Assembly: GCA_964426545.1 (NCBI GenBank)
Contig: CAYRQP010000001.1
Location: forward strand, 1-64,000
Length of the DNA stretch: 64,000 nucleotides
Reading direction: 5' to 3'
Source: CAYRQP01 sp964426545
GTDB taxonomy: Bacteria > Fermentibacterota > Fermentibacteria > Fermentibacterales > JCC-6
Position numbers and translations under genes: made by a program. How positions within the stretch are numbered: the first letter of the stretch is position 1; the number at the start of each line of letters is the position of its first letter. Under the pieces are notes generated by a model. The model saw only the letters and a program-made list of their open reading frames with translations, made no database searches and was not told the DNA's origin. Below are positions 17,252 through 26,310 of this stretch, one piece after another.

Positions 17252-20200
17252 TTAATTATTTTCCTTAGAAAAACTTAGCACTTCTTTCGTCTTCCTGACA
17301 CCTTCTTCTGCAGTCAACCCTGACACAGGGACAGTCAATACTATTCTGCCTGTGCTTTCTATTTTCAGATCAATCGATTTGTCGACTTTGCCGGTTAATA
17401 CCGTTCCAGCCGGGAATACGATTCGTGCCGTCTTTCTAGTAAGGACAACTTCCTCTGCAAGACTGTTCAGAACACTCAGATGCAGGCTCGCTCTTCTTGC
17501 GCAATTCAACACCGGTTCCTCCGGTTCTCCAAACCTGTCACGCATCTGTTTCAAGAGGTCAGTTATTCTCTCTTCCCCTTCAGCTCTCCATATCTGTCGG
17601 TAAATCCTTATCCGTTCGATGATGTCCGGTATGTAATCGATTGGAATGTATGCATCACCATCCAGTTCGACACGCACCTGCCGTATCTCATCCTTCTCCC
17701 TGACACCAGTCAGCTGTTTGACTTCATGTTCTATCAATTCAGCAAACAGGTTATAACCTATCGAGATCATCTGACCGTGCTGCGACACTCCGAGAAGTTC
17801 ACCCGCTCCACGAATTTCGAGGTCACGCATTGCTATGTGCCAGCCGGAACCAAGTTCAGTGAACTTTCGTATTGCATTGAGTCTCCCGCGGGCATCCGGT
17901 TTGAGATTCTTCAGCGGAAGTTCTGTCAGAAGATAGCAGTATGCCTGATGATGACTTCTGCCTACCCTTCCACGAAGCTGATAGAGGTCTGCAAGGCCGA
18001 ACATATCTGCTCTCTCTATGAATATCGTGTTCACTCCGGGCAGGTCGAGTCCCGATTCTATAATGGAAGTGGAGAGCAGTATATCATATTTGCACTCGAT
18101 GAATGAGTGCATTATTTCCTCGAGTTCACGTGGATTCATCTGGGCGTGGGCGATGACTATTTTCGCTTCGGGAACTGCTTCGGCCAATCTTCTGTACGCC
18201 TTGTCGATTGACCGAATGCGATTATGCACATAGAATACCTGGCCATCGCGCTCCAACTCCCTCGAAACAGCTTTTCTCACGACATCCCTGTTGAATACTG
18301 AAACCTCAGTATGTACAGGATACCTGTCACGCGGTGGAGTTGCAATGATTGATATATCCCTGAATCCGGAAAGCGCCATATGCAGAGTCCTTGGAATCGG
18401 AGTAGCTGTCATCGAAAGTGTGTCAATAGACGTACGCATTTCTCTGAGATATTCTTTCTGCCGGACTCCGAATCTGTGTTCTTCGTCTATAACCAGCAAA
18501 CCGGGCTTATGAAATCTGATATCTTTATGCAGTAATCTGTGCGTGCCGATAATGATGTCCACTTCTCCCACAGCAAGTTCTTCGATGATCTTCTTCTGCT
18601 CTTGTTTCGTCCTGAATCTGCTGAGCATTTCCACTTTAATTGGAAATTCTGCCAGACGGTCTGAAAATGTGTTGTAGTGCTGCTCTGCAAGGATTGTGGT
18701 AGGAACTACTATGACAGCTTGAAATCCCGCTTCGACTACTCTTACAGCTCCCCTGATTGCTACTTCGGTTTTTCCGTAACCAACATCACCGGCAACCAGT
18801 CTGTCCATCGGACGATCAAGTGCAAGGTCAGCAATTACACTGTTAATGGTCTTTTCCTGATCCTCAGTTTCCTCGAACGGAAAACTCTTTCTAAGGCTGT
18901 CGAATATGTGACCGGGCGAGGCATACGGGGGTCTTGTCGAAGATTTTCTCTCAGCATAAAGTACAGCAAGTCTTCCTGCAATCTGCCTTGCCTTCCCCTT
19001 GGCTCTGCTTACTCTCGACTGCCACCCTGTCCCCCCTATTTTATCGAGTTTCAAACTCTTGAATCCAGGTGCCAGATACTTTTGAATGGAGTCTATTTCA
19101 TCCATAGGAATAAGGAGCCTGTCCGCATCTCTGTACTCGACAATAAGACAATCGATAAGCATTCCGGATGTTTCAACCCGTTCGATACCTTTGAATCTGC
19201 CTATCCCGTATAACTTGTGAACAATAAGATCTTCGGGTGCGAGGTCATCTATATCCTTGAGCCCCTCGCCACCCTTGAAACGACGTTTTCTGACCGGACG
19301 CCTTCTGTGCGAGAGTAGTTTTCGCTCCGGAAGAACAACAATACCCGACGAGGGTATGCTGAATCCGTCCTCAATCTGCAGTATTCCCATACCTACAGAA
19401 CACCCGCCCTGCAGCAGTTCTGAGAAAGAGTTCATTTCCGCTTCAGAATCGCACAGAACAGCAATTCGCATTTCTTCTTTCTGCCATTCCTGAAACTGTC
19501 TGAACATTTCATCTTTATGCCCTGCAAATCCCCTGACAGGGATTGCATTATAGAAGATGTCCACTTCATTCTTCGGAAAGGGATCAAGTACTACTGTCTT
19601 ATATGCAGTGTCCATCTGCTCTGTTATCTCTGTGAATGAATTGAACATTTCGTCAAACTCGAATGGTACCGCTGCACTGCTGTAATTACTCCTGTGAAAT
19701 TCGATTGCATCCTGCAGATGGTTGTCGACTGAATCGGGGTCGGATATTACCACCAGGCTACCCCCGGGTATGTAGCCGAAAAGTGTAGCGAGGTTATCAC
19801 TAAAGACAGGAAGATAATGTTCGATGCCCGGAAACCCGTTCGAAACACATAGTTTTTCATGCAGAATATGATCTTCGGGTACCCTGTCTATAGCACTATT
19901 CCAGTCATCCGGGGACAGAAACACTTCACGCGCAGGCAAAAGAACACACTCATCCAGGGTTTTAATGCTTCTCTGCGACCTTTGGTCGAAGATTCTCATC
20001 GAATGGATTTCATCCCCGTCGAACTCTATCCTCAGCGGATTACTCATACCAAGACAACCTATATCGATTATGCCGCCTCTTTTTGCCCATCTCCCCTGCT
20101 CATAGACCCCGCTTTCCCTATCATATCCTGCTGAAACCAGCCAGTTTTCAAGCACGTCCATCCCTAGTTCCCGACCTGTCTTCAATTCCATTGTCCTGAA

Positions 20201-20608
20201 TGATTCCGGAATAGGCAATTTCTTCACAAGTGCTGCAGCGGGAACCACAATAACCGTACCGGGATTTGCCTTCTTCAAGGCATTCAGACATTCGATTCTG
20301 TCTGAAATCACGCTTTGATGAGCGGATTCCCCTTCCCACGGAAGCGTCTCGTAGGCGGGAAAGTAATAGACATCGCCAAGTATCGATGACAGGTCATTCC
20401 TTAAACTCTCAGCTGTCTTTGTTGAAGGTGAAACTATCAGTGTCAAACCGGTAATGCGGTGTGCGGCTGCACATGCAAAAGAAACAGCTGATCCGGTTAA
20501 TCCGCCTACTTGAGTTCGTTTCTGTGAAACAATGGACTCAAGCAGTTCATCGAAAAGTTCATCCCAGAAGAACTCGTCCAGTGCCCATATATTGGTTGTA
20601 TCATTCAT
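17252..20608 (-). CDS. mfd: Transcription-repair coupling factor
   Basis: 1118 residues, typical for Mfd. It displaces RNA polymerase stalled at DNA damage and recruits UvrA. Domain order is as expected: a UvrB-like N-terminal module (about 25-330), a CarD-like polymerase-interaction domain starting near 455 (DLAPEDLIVHKLYGIGRF), and a superfamily 2 motor with Walker A GDVGYGKTEVA, DEEHRFGVRQ and SMTATPIPRTL. Helicase C motifs (QLRGRVGRS) and a C-terminal TRCF domain follow. It is in line with the M23 gene upstream (34-base gap). Confidence 0.97.
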   Translation of the reverse strand: MNDTTNIWALDEFFWDELFDELLESIVSQKRTQVGGLTGSAVSFACAAAHRITGLTLIVSPSTKTAESLRNDLSSILGDVYYFPAYETLPWEGESAHQSVISDRIECLNALKKANPGTVIVVPAAALVKKLPIPESFRTMELKTGRELGMDVLENWLVSAGYDRESGVYEQGRWAKRGGIIDIGCLGMSNPLRIEFDGDEIHSMRIFDQRSQRSIKTLDECVLLPAREVFLSPDDWNSAIDRVPEDHILHEKLCVSNGFPGIEHYLPVFSDNLATLFGYIPGGSLVVISDPDSVDNHLQDAIEFHRSNYSSAAVPFEFDEMFNSFTEITEQMDTAYKTVVLDPFPKNEVDIFYNAIPVRGFAGHKDEMFRQFQEWQKEEMRIAVLCDSEAEMNSFSELLQGGCSVGMGILQIEDGFSIPSSGIVVLPERKLLSHRRRPVRKRRFKGGEGLKDIDDLAPEDLIVHKLYGIGRFKGIERVETSGMLIDCLIVEYRDADRLLIPMDEIDSIQKYLAPGFKSLKLDKIGGTGWQSRVSRAKGKARQIAGRLAVLYAERKSSTRPPYASPGHIFDSLRKSFPFEETEDQEKTINSVIADLALDRPMDRLVAGDVGYGKTEVAIRGAVRVVEAGFQAVIVVPTTILAEQHYNTFSDRLAEFPIKVEMLSRFRTKQEQKKIIEELAVGEVDIIIGTHRLLHKDIRFHKPGLLVIDEEHRFGVRQKEYLREMRTSIDTLSMTATPIPRTLHMALSGFRDISIIATPPRDRYPVHTEVSVFNRDVVRKAVSRELERDGQVFYVHNRIRSIDKAYRRLAEAVPEAKIVIAHAQMNPRELEEIMHSFIECKYDILLSTSIIESGLDLPGVNTIFIERADMFGLADLYQLRGRVGRSHHQAYCYLLTELPLKNLKPDARGRLNAIRKFTELGSGWHIAMRDLEIRGAGELLGVSQHGQMISIGYNLFAELIEHEVKQLTGVREKDEIRQVRVELDGDAYIPIDYIPDIIERIRIYRQIWRAEGEERITDLLKQMRDRFGEPEEPVLNCARRASLHLSVLNSLAEEVVLTRKTARIVFPAGTVLTGKVDKSIDLKIESTGRIVLTVPVSGLTAEEGVRKTKEVLSFSKENN

Positions 20609-20642
20609 AGCCGGTCAGTCAAGTATTCCCGAATCCGTATTG

Positions 20643-22064
20643 TTATTCCGCATCTGTTGAATCAGATGTTAATGAAACAGGAATTTCGGTGTCGGCCATA
20701 ATGCTCCACATATCTATGAGAACCGGTGTCTGCAGAAGGAACATATCGAGGTCTTCGCCGGTAAGAGGGTCAGCGGGAGGTAGGATTTCAGTTGCCGGAT
20801 TCACAAAAGAGCCATTCTTCAGCATTTCGAAATGAAGATGGGGACCGGTAGACTGCCCTGTACTGCCCACATATCCGATTACTTCGCCCTGCCGTACATA
20901 AGTTCCAACTGAGTATCCGGACGCAAATCCGTTCATGTGCCCATAACCAGTTGCATATCCGTTTGCGTGTCTAATTCTTATGTGATTGCCGTATCCCCCA
21001 TTCCAGCCGCGCAAGGTGATAACTCCGTCACCTACTGCATATATCTCTGTACCAATCGGAGATGCGTAATCAATCCCTAGATGAGCTCGGGTGTAACCAG
21101 TGATCGGATGTTCACGTGCATTTGAATACTCTGAACTGACTCTGCCGTAGGGGACCGGCATCTTGATGAATAATGTCCGAAGAGAAGCACCGTCCCTGTG
21201 ATAGTAGTCGAGAATAACAGGCAAATCCGTACCTTCGAGGGAATCAGGAGTATGGAAAAACGGAAGTGCTTCAGTCACCCATCCATTTGCGAACTTGTAT
21301 CTAGCGGCAATGATTCTCTTGAACGACACTTCACCTGTATGAGGGAACTCCGTCTCCTCGAGCAGGAGCCAGAGCGAATCACCGGGTCTGACATCGTAAT
21401 AAAAGTCGATATCGAACACAAACAGTTCGTTTGCAACCGCATTTGCTATCTCAGTGACAAAAGCAACCTTTCGGGATGAATCTCTTGCCGTCATAATCCC
21501 GCCTGACGGAGTGAGATCATCCGGAACCGCACCATCTGCAATTCCCTGCCAGACCGAGGACTCTATTGCCACAGTCGCAGCCCTAAGCCGAGTCCACTTT
21601 TCTACATCTACCCATGCCCATGATTCTGCAGTCCCTGACTTGTTGAAAAGTATGCTGTAATAACCTCTTGCCCTGATTGGTCTTGCTCTAACTTCAGCAA
21701 GTGTACCGCTGTGATATATAGCTTCCAGTGTGTCTCCGACATGAACGGATTTCCAGCAGAGCGAGTCGAGGAATACGGAACAGCACTGCTGATATCTCCT
21801 TCCGGATATACCGGTCCCAAACAGCAACCCGCCAAGTGTTCCGCCACTTTCCACGCGCATACATCGGACTTCGATCGTATCTGCCAGCACTGCACAAAGG
21901 GAATCGGAGAATGCATTCAATTCGTCAGCATGACAGAGTGCTGACCACTCCGAACCGGTGCCCTCATCTGACTCTTTCCCAAAGAGAAGTGTAGCCGTGG
22001 CTGCGACTATGACAAGTACAACGAACATTATTTTCGCAGTGGGCACTGTAGAATCACTTCTCAT
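20643..22064 (-). CDS. M23 (LytM-type) peptidase, membrane-anchored
   Basis: 473 residues. The N-terminal membrane segment is at about 10-30. A long middle region with SH3-like character (about 35-320) follows. The M23 domain is at about 325-435, with zinc-site motifs HLGIDYASPIG, GYGHMNG and GPHLHFEM. This H-x3-D plus H-x-H layout is catalytically complete. Such enzymes cut peptidoglycan cross-bridges, or act as activators when degenerate; this one looks active. The start overlaps the upstream P-loop gene by 11 bases. A connection with FtsEX encoded downstream in the same run is plausible but unproven. Confidence 0.88.
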   Translation of the reverse strand: MRSDSTVPTAKIMFVVLVIVAATATLLFGKESDEGTGSEWSALCHADELNAFSDSLCAVLADTIEVRCMRVESGGTLGGLLFGTGISGRRYQQCCSVFLDSLCWKSVHVGDTLEAIYHSGTLAEVRARPIRARGYYSILFNKSGTAESWAWVDVEKWTRLRAATVAIESSVWQGIADGAVPDDLTPSGGIMTARDSSRKVAFVTEIANAVANELFVFDIDFYYDVRPGDSLWLLLEETEFPHTGEVSFKRIIAARYKFANGWVTEALPFFHTPDSLEGTDLPVILDYYHRDGASLRTLFIKMPVPYGRVSSEYSNAREHPITGYTRAHLGIDYASPIGTEIYAVGDGVITLRGWNGGYGNHIRIRHANGYATGYGHMNGFASGYSVGTYVRQGEVIGYVGSTGQSTGPHLHFEMLKNGSFVNPATEILPPADPLTGEDLDMFLLQTPVLIDMWSIMADTEIPVSLTSDSTDAE

Positions 22065-23271
22065 TTTTCATCCTTCTATCCCCGTTATCCTTCAATCCAA
22101 TCATGTCTTTCAGCCATCTGCCTGCCTTGCTGATAAGCGATACTTTCTCTCCGGTTCCTCCATAATGCGTGTTCAGCGCATTCAGAATTGCATCCATATC
22201 TACATGCTCGGTTATGGTGCTTACAATCTCCTTTATCTTATCTGAGTCTCCGGGTTCCACCTTGAAGATTCTTGTGCTGAGTTTGAATGCCGATTCCTCA
22301 GCTGATTTGGAAGTCCTGAAAAGCGGAATATCAAGCATACCACAGGCTTTATCGACATGTTCGGCATATTCACCTCCATCACCGCAGAGTATGAGTGCAC
22401 CGGGTCCGGCATGCAGTTTTCCTGACATCTTTCTTGCGATTATCGCATCAATTACTTCCTGCCGGGAAGAGCTAAGGAGAAGCGCCCGCCCGGGAGCGTT
22501 CGAGACATTCCTGTATATTTCATCTACATTCCCGAAACCGGTGAGGTAATCCCTTACTGAAATTCCCTTTTCAGATGAAACTACTGTCTCCGCTGCCAGT
22601 TCTATGTTTATCATCCCAAGTGAAGGCCGGGCAAAATCGCTAACAAACGGTATGTACCCAAAGACCGGTATGTCGTTCTCGCTAAACCAGATGCTCAGAT
22701 ATCTCTTCACTTTTTCCATTTTTTCCAGTCGAATTCTGTTTATCACAACGCCAAGAATCGGGACATTCATGTTCCGGAAGAGACTTGCATCGAGAGTAAA
22801 CTTGTCAATCGTACTCCCGATACCTCCATCGAGTATGAGTATTACTGGTGCCGACAGGAACGAGGCCACGGTGGCATTGCACATTCCGAACACTGAACCG
22901 ACTCCCGGGTGTCCTGTGCCTTCTATCACCACAAGGTCTGAGGTTTTGGACAGATTCTTATATGATCTCTTGATGGAACGCTTAAGTTCAGCCGATTTGC
23001 CTTCGCGAATGAACTGTTCTGCCATCCCTGAACCTGCCGTAAACGGTGTCGTGTCCGAAATAGAAGAATCTAGTCCGAGCACGGTGTTGATGAGATATGA
23101 ATCATCACTGATGTTCATTCCTTCAACCGTCATGGTTTTTTGACCTATTGGCTTTATGAACGCACTGCCGTTCTCAAGTGTTGAGTTGAAGTAGGAAGTG
23201 AGTCCAAGACTCAGGGTTGTCTTCCCCGCATTCATCTTGCTGCCGGCTATGTACACGCCTTTTGTTAGCAT
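22054..23271 (-). CDS. BioD/CobQ-like P-loop NTPase
   Basis: 405 residues. Residues 1-230 look like a dethiobiotin-synthetase/CobB-type P-loop fold: the P-loop is GSKMNAGKTTLSL, followed by VVIEGTGHPGVGSVFG and VPILGVVINR. This combination also forms the N-terminal regulatory part of long phosphotransacetylases, where a DRTGG domain follows; here the middle region (about 255-370) could be such a domain. No acyltransferase domain is attached. The substrate is not evident. It overlaps upp by 7 bases and the M23 gene by 11 bases, so it is co-transcribed with them. Confidence 0.65.
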   Translation of the reverse strand: MLTKGVYIAGSKMNAGKTTLSLGLTSYFNSTLENGSAFIKPIGQKTMTVEGMNISDDSYLINTVLGLDSSISDTTPFTAGSGMAEQFIREGKSAELKRSIKRSYKNLSKTSDLVVIEGTGHPGVGSVFGMCNATVASFLSAPVILILDGGIGSTIDKFTLDASLFRNMNVPILGVVINRIRLEKMEKVKRYLSIWFSENDIPVFGYIPFVSDFARPSLGMINIELAAETVVSSEKGISVRDYLTGFGNVDEIYRNVSNAPGRALLLSSSRQEVIDAIIARKMSGKLHAGPGALILCGDGGEYAEHVDKACGMLDIPLFRTSKSAEESAFKLSTRIFKVEPGDSDKIKEIVSTITEHVDMDAILNALNTHYGGTGEKVSLISKAGRWLKDMIGLKDNGDRRMKNEK

Positions 23272-23894
23272 TTAGCCGACTTCCCGTGATACAGTCTGTC
23301 TCCAAAGTCTCCGAGTCCCGGACGGATATACCAGTTCTCATCAAGTTGACGGTCAACCGACGCTGTTATCACAGTCAGGTTTTCAAACCTTCTCAATCTC
23401 TCCACACCTTCGGGTGACGAGACTATGCTCACAAGTGAAATACTACCGGCTCCTGCATCGATTGCATATTGGATGACCTGTTCTGCTGTTCCACCGGTTG
23501 CGAGCATCGGGTCGAGTATCAGGACATCTCTTCGGTTCAGATTCTGAATGGACTCATACAGCCAATCGGCTTTAGCATCTTTCTCATCCCGCCGAAGTGC
23601 CACAAAAGAAACCGGAGCGGAAGGAATAACCTCCTGAAAAGCATCCAGCATCCCTAAACCCGCTCTTAGAATAGGAATAATCACAGGACAGTTCTCACAC
23701 TTCTCACCCAGTGTTTCCTCAAGCGGTGTTTCCACGCTCACGGGAAGTGTCGGTATGTTTCGCGTGCTTTCTACAGCGAGAAGAAGTGATATTCTGTATG
23801 TAAGAATTCTAAACTCCTCAGAACAGGTACGCCTGTCCCGAAGACTCGTTAAGATGTCTCGTGCAACAGGGTGTTCGAACTCGATAATTTCCAT
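23265..23894 (-). CDS. upp: Uracil phosphoribosyltransferase
   Basis: 209 residues, normal length. It makes UMP from uracil and PRPP in pyrimidine salvage. Visible are PILRAGLGMLDAF, the PRPP-binding loop DVLILDPMLATGGTA and the uracil-binding C-terminal stretch ending in RPGLGDFGDRLYHG. It is first in the minus-strand run and is transcribed away from tyrS. The 89-base A/T-rich gap between them must hold both promoters, but I could not identify convincing hexamers. Confidence 0.96.
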   Translation of the reverse strand: MEIIEFEHPVARDILTSLRDRRTCSEEFRILTYRISLLLAVESTRNIPTLPVSVETPLEETLGEKCENCPVIIPILRAGLGMLDAFQEVIPSAPVSFVALRRDEKDAKADWLYESIQNLNRRDVLILDPMLATGGTAEQVIQYAIDAGAGSISLVSIVSSPEGVERLRRFENLTVITASVDRQLDENWYIRPGLGDFGDRLYHGKSAKC

Positions 23895-23983
23895 TGTATC
23901 TCCACCAATCTAAGAATTTTGTATATTTATCAAAGTATAACAAATATTTCTATTTTGAACAGGTAAAGTAAGCGGGGTTTTTA

Positions 23984-25225
23984 GTGAGTTTATTACAACT
24001 TCTTAATGATAGAGGGCTAATCTTCCAACTAACGGACGAACAGGCTGTTTCCGATATTCTCGATAAGCCGCCCATTAGTTTCTATGTAGGGTTCGATCCA
24101 ACAGCCGGAAGTCTGCACCTCGGCCATCTCGTGCCCATCATGATTGCAAAATACCTCCAGAATGCAGGACACAAACCGCACATACTTATCGGCGACGGTA
24201 CAGCACTTATAGGCGACCCTTCGGGAAGAAGCACCGAACGGACTTATGAATCAGTCGAAACGATCGAAGAGTGGGCATGCTACATTGGAAAGCAGATGAA
24301 GACACTGCTCGATTTCGAAGACAGCACATCCGGTGCAGTTCTCCTGCAGAATTCCTGCTGGCTCTCCAATCTCAATTACATCGATTTTCTAAGAGACATA
24401 GGCAAGCATTTCAGCGTGAATAGAATGCTCTCTGCTGAATCCGTGAAACTCCGCCTCGAAACAGGACTCTCCTTCCTCGAATTCAACTATGCCATACTTC
24501 AGTCCTATGATTTTCTCCATCTCTACCGCAATAACAACTGTAAACTTCAGATAGGAGGGTCTGATCAATGGGGAAACATTGTAGCGGGAATAGACCTCAT
24601 CCGCAGGAAAGAAGCCGCTGAGACATTTGGTTTCACTTGCCCACTCGTAACCACATCTTCCGGTGAGAAGATGAGCAAGTCTCAACCCGGTGGCGCAGTC
24701 TGGCTCGACCCGACTCTGACCAGCCCCTATGACTACTTCCAGTTCTGGATAAATGTTGACGACAAGGATGCCCTGCACTTCATGAAACTCTACACGTTCC
24801 TAAGCCTTTCTGAGATATCTGAATACGAGTCATTCGAAGGTGCGGACATCCGAAAGACAAAATCCCGCCTTGCATTCGAAGCGACTGCAATTGTCCACGG
24901 TATTGAAGAAGCTGAAAAGGCACGAAAGGCATCAGAATCACTCTTCGGCGGCAAAGGTGATGTCAAAGAAGTTCCTTCAATGAACATGGACATTTCTCGA
25001 CTAGATGAAGGTGTCTCCTACCTCGATCTCTTTGTCGAAACAGGACTCTGCCCCAGCCGCAGTGAAGTCCGTCGCCTTGGAAAACAGGGTGGCCTTTACA
25101 TCAATGACAAACGAATTACCGACGCAATGCAGCAACTCTCAAAAAGCGACTTCGATGACGGCAGCATCCTCCTGCGCACCGGCAAGAAGCGTTACTACAG
25201 AATCAAGTTGGGGACGGAGGAGTAG
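23984..25225 (+). CDS. tyrS: Tyrosyl-tRNA synthetase
   Basis: 413 residues with a GTG start. Class I synthetase signatures: the HIGH motif as HLGHLVP after YVGFDPTAGS, and the KMSKS motif at about residue 229. The tyrosine/tRNA site NYAILQSYDFLHL is also present. An S4 RNA-binding domain closes the protein (about 345-410). A single free-standing plus-strand gene. Its last codons and stop lie inside a perfect 46-bp palindrome. Confidence 0.97.
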   Translation: MSLLQLLNDRGLIFQLTDEQAVSDILDKPPISFYVGFDPTAGSLHLGHLVPIMIAKYLQNAGHKPHILIGDGTALIGDPSGRSTERTYESVETIEEWACYIGKQMKTLLDFEDSTSGAVLLQNSCWLSNLNYIDFLRDIGKHFSVNRMLSAESVKLRLETGLSFLEFNYAILQSYDFLHLYRNNNCKLQIGGSDQWGNIVAGIDLIRRKEAAETFGFTCPLVTTSSGEKMSKSQPGGAVWLDPTLTSPYDYFQFWINVDDKDALHFMKLYTFLSLSEISEYESFEGADIRKTKSRLAFEATAIVHGIEEAEKARKASESLFGGKGDVKEVPSMNMDISRLDEGVSYLDLFVETGLCPSRSEVRRLGKQGGLYINDKRITDAMQQLSKSDFDDGSILLRTGKKRYYRIKLGTEE

Positions 25226-25253
25226 TTTACGTAAACTACTCCTCCGTCCCCAA
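25208..25253. repeat. Perfect 46-bp palindrome overlapping the tyrS stop codon
   Basis: Each arm is 23 bp (TTGGGGACGGAGGAGTAG then TTTAC, mirrored after 25230). The tyrS stop TAG and its last codons (for G-T-E-E) are inside the left arm. There is no T-run after it. It lies between the convergent tyrS and the lipoprotein gene and could serve as a two-way transcription stop or RNA end protection; equally it may be a mobile repeat copy. Confidence 0.85.
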
Positions 25254-25263
25254 TTACAATTGT

Positions 25264-25764
25264 TTATCGGCCGCCGCGGTCTCCGTCGTCACCGCGTCCG
25301 CTGTCTCCGCGTCCGCCTGATGAACCCTCGGGTCTTGCACCTATAGACTGCACTATGCCAGCGAGGTCGTCGAGTTCACCCTCAAGCGATTCGAGATCGC
25401 CCTGCAGGTCTTCGTTTGCAGACCGGACTTCTTCGATTTCAGCAATAAGTGAATCATTTGCTGCCTGAAGCAGCGTAATTTCTCCAGTAAGCTCTGTGAT
25501 GCTGCGTGAGTTTGTCATTACGGCAGGATTCCGCGGATCTATGTTACCTGTATCAGGTGGTGGTGGTGCAATAGAAACCGCATCCACCAGTTCCGGTGAT
25601 TCAACTGCTTCATCTGAACCGTCAAGGATGGCAGCGAGTTCAGTCTTCACATCGTCCATCTCAGTTTCGAGATTGCCGACTCTCCCTTCGATTGCGCCTG
25701 TGTCTCCTTCCATGCATGACAGGGAAAGCAGCAGCACTGCAACGACAAGTATGAATATCTTCAT
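25264..25764 (-). CDS. Coiled-coil lipoprotein with Arg-Gly-Asp-rich tail
   Basis: 166 residues. The leader ends at L-S-L-S-Cys17, a lipobox, so it is probably an envelope lipoprotein. Two heptad-like helical stretches (about 25-50 and 88-140, rich in Glu, Leu and Asp) flank a proline-rich linker with PPPPDTG. The last 20 residues are made of Gly, Arg and Asp and include R-G-D twice. No known family was recognised. The coiled coil suggests an oligomeric spacer like Lpp/Pcp-type proteins, but this is only a structural analogy. It is last in the run and has AGAAAGGACAG upstream. Confidence 0.75.
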   Translation of the reverse strand: MKIFILVVAVLLLSLSCMEGDTGAIEGRVGNLETEMDDVKTELAAILDGSDEAVESPELVDAVSIAPPPPDTGNIDPRNPAVMTNSRSITELTGEITLLQAANDSLIAEIEEVRSANEDLQGDLESLEGELDDLAGIVQSIGARPEGSSGGRGDSGRGDDGDRGGR

Positions 25765-25779
25765 TTCTGTCCTTTCTTA

Positions 25780-26310
25780 TTATGAGAAAACTTCTGCTGT
25801 ATAAGTATATATCTCTACATCGTTTCTGTTCCAACTGTCAGGTGGGAGTCCTGCTTTCATGCAGGTGTGATTAAGCAGCGTCACCCTGTCCCAGCCTTCT
25901 TCTTCTGCTACCTGCGGTAGAAGCGTCCCTGTGCGGAATCCATGTTTCACATAGACGCCGTGCACTCCAGGGAGTACATCGTCAGGGTCTGTCAGCTTCA
26001 TGGGGCTGAGAAGAGATATCTGTATTTCGATATCTTCGACTTCATCCGATGTCACCGGTGTAAAACGGTGGTCTTCGATTGCAGCGGCTTTCGCCATGTC
26101 GATGATTGTAGATCCAATGTTTCCCGTTCCGATGAAATGCCCTATGCAACCCTTTAGTTTACCGTTGAGTTTTAGTGTGACGAATGCTCCGCCTTCTTTT
26201 TTAAAGATTTCATCTTCAGGGAGAGTGGGCGGTTTCAATCCGTTTGCTGCCGCGGAGACGGCCGTTCTTGCAAGCAAGAGTAGTTTCTTCCTGTCAGTTT
26301 CTTCAGTCAT
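25780..26310 (-). CDS. AMMECR1 domain protein
   Basis: 176 residues covering a complete AMMECR1 domain: GAFVTLKLNGKLKGCIGH, the AKAAAIEDHRF segment and the EIQISLLSPM strand. The family is widely conserved, with no firmly established biochemical activity. It overlaps the MEMO gene by 8 bases; these two families are repeatedly neighbours or fused, often with a radical SAM protein (AmmeMemoRadiSam). No radical SAM gene of that type is nearby here. The order in this operon supports a joint function of the two proteins. Confidence 0.9.
   Translation of the reverse strand: MTEETDRKKLLLLARTAVSAAANGLKPPTLPEDEIFKKEGGAFVTLKLNGKLKGCIGHFIGTGNIGSTIIDMAKAAAIEDHRFTPVTSDEVEDIEIQISLLSPMKLTDPDDVLPGVHGVYVKHGFRTGTLLPQVAEEEGWDRVTLLNHTCMKAGLPPDSWNRNDVEIYTYTAEVFS

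Noticed and set aside
23895..23983. Defined promoters in the upp-tyrS gap
   Set aside because: TATACT- and TATAAC-like boxes exist on each strand but none pairs with a -35 box at proper spacing, so no feature is claimed.
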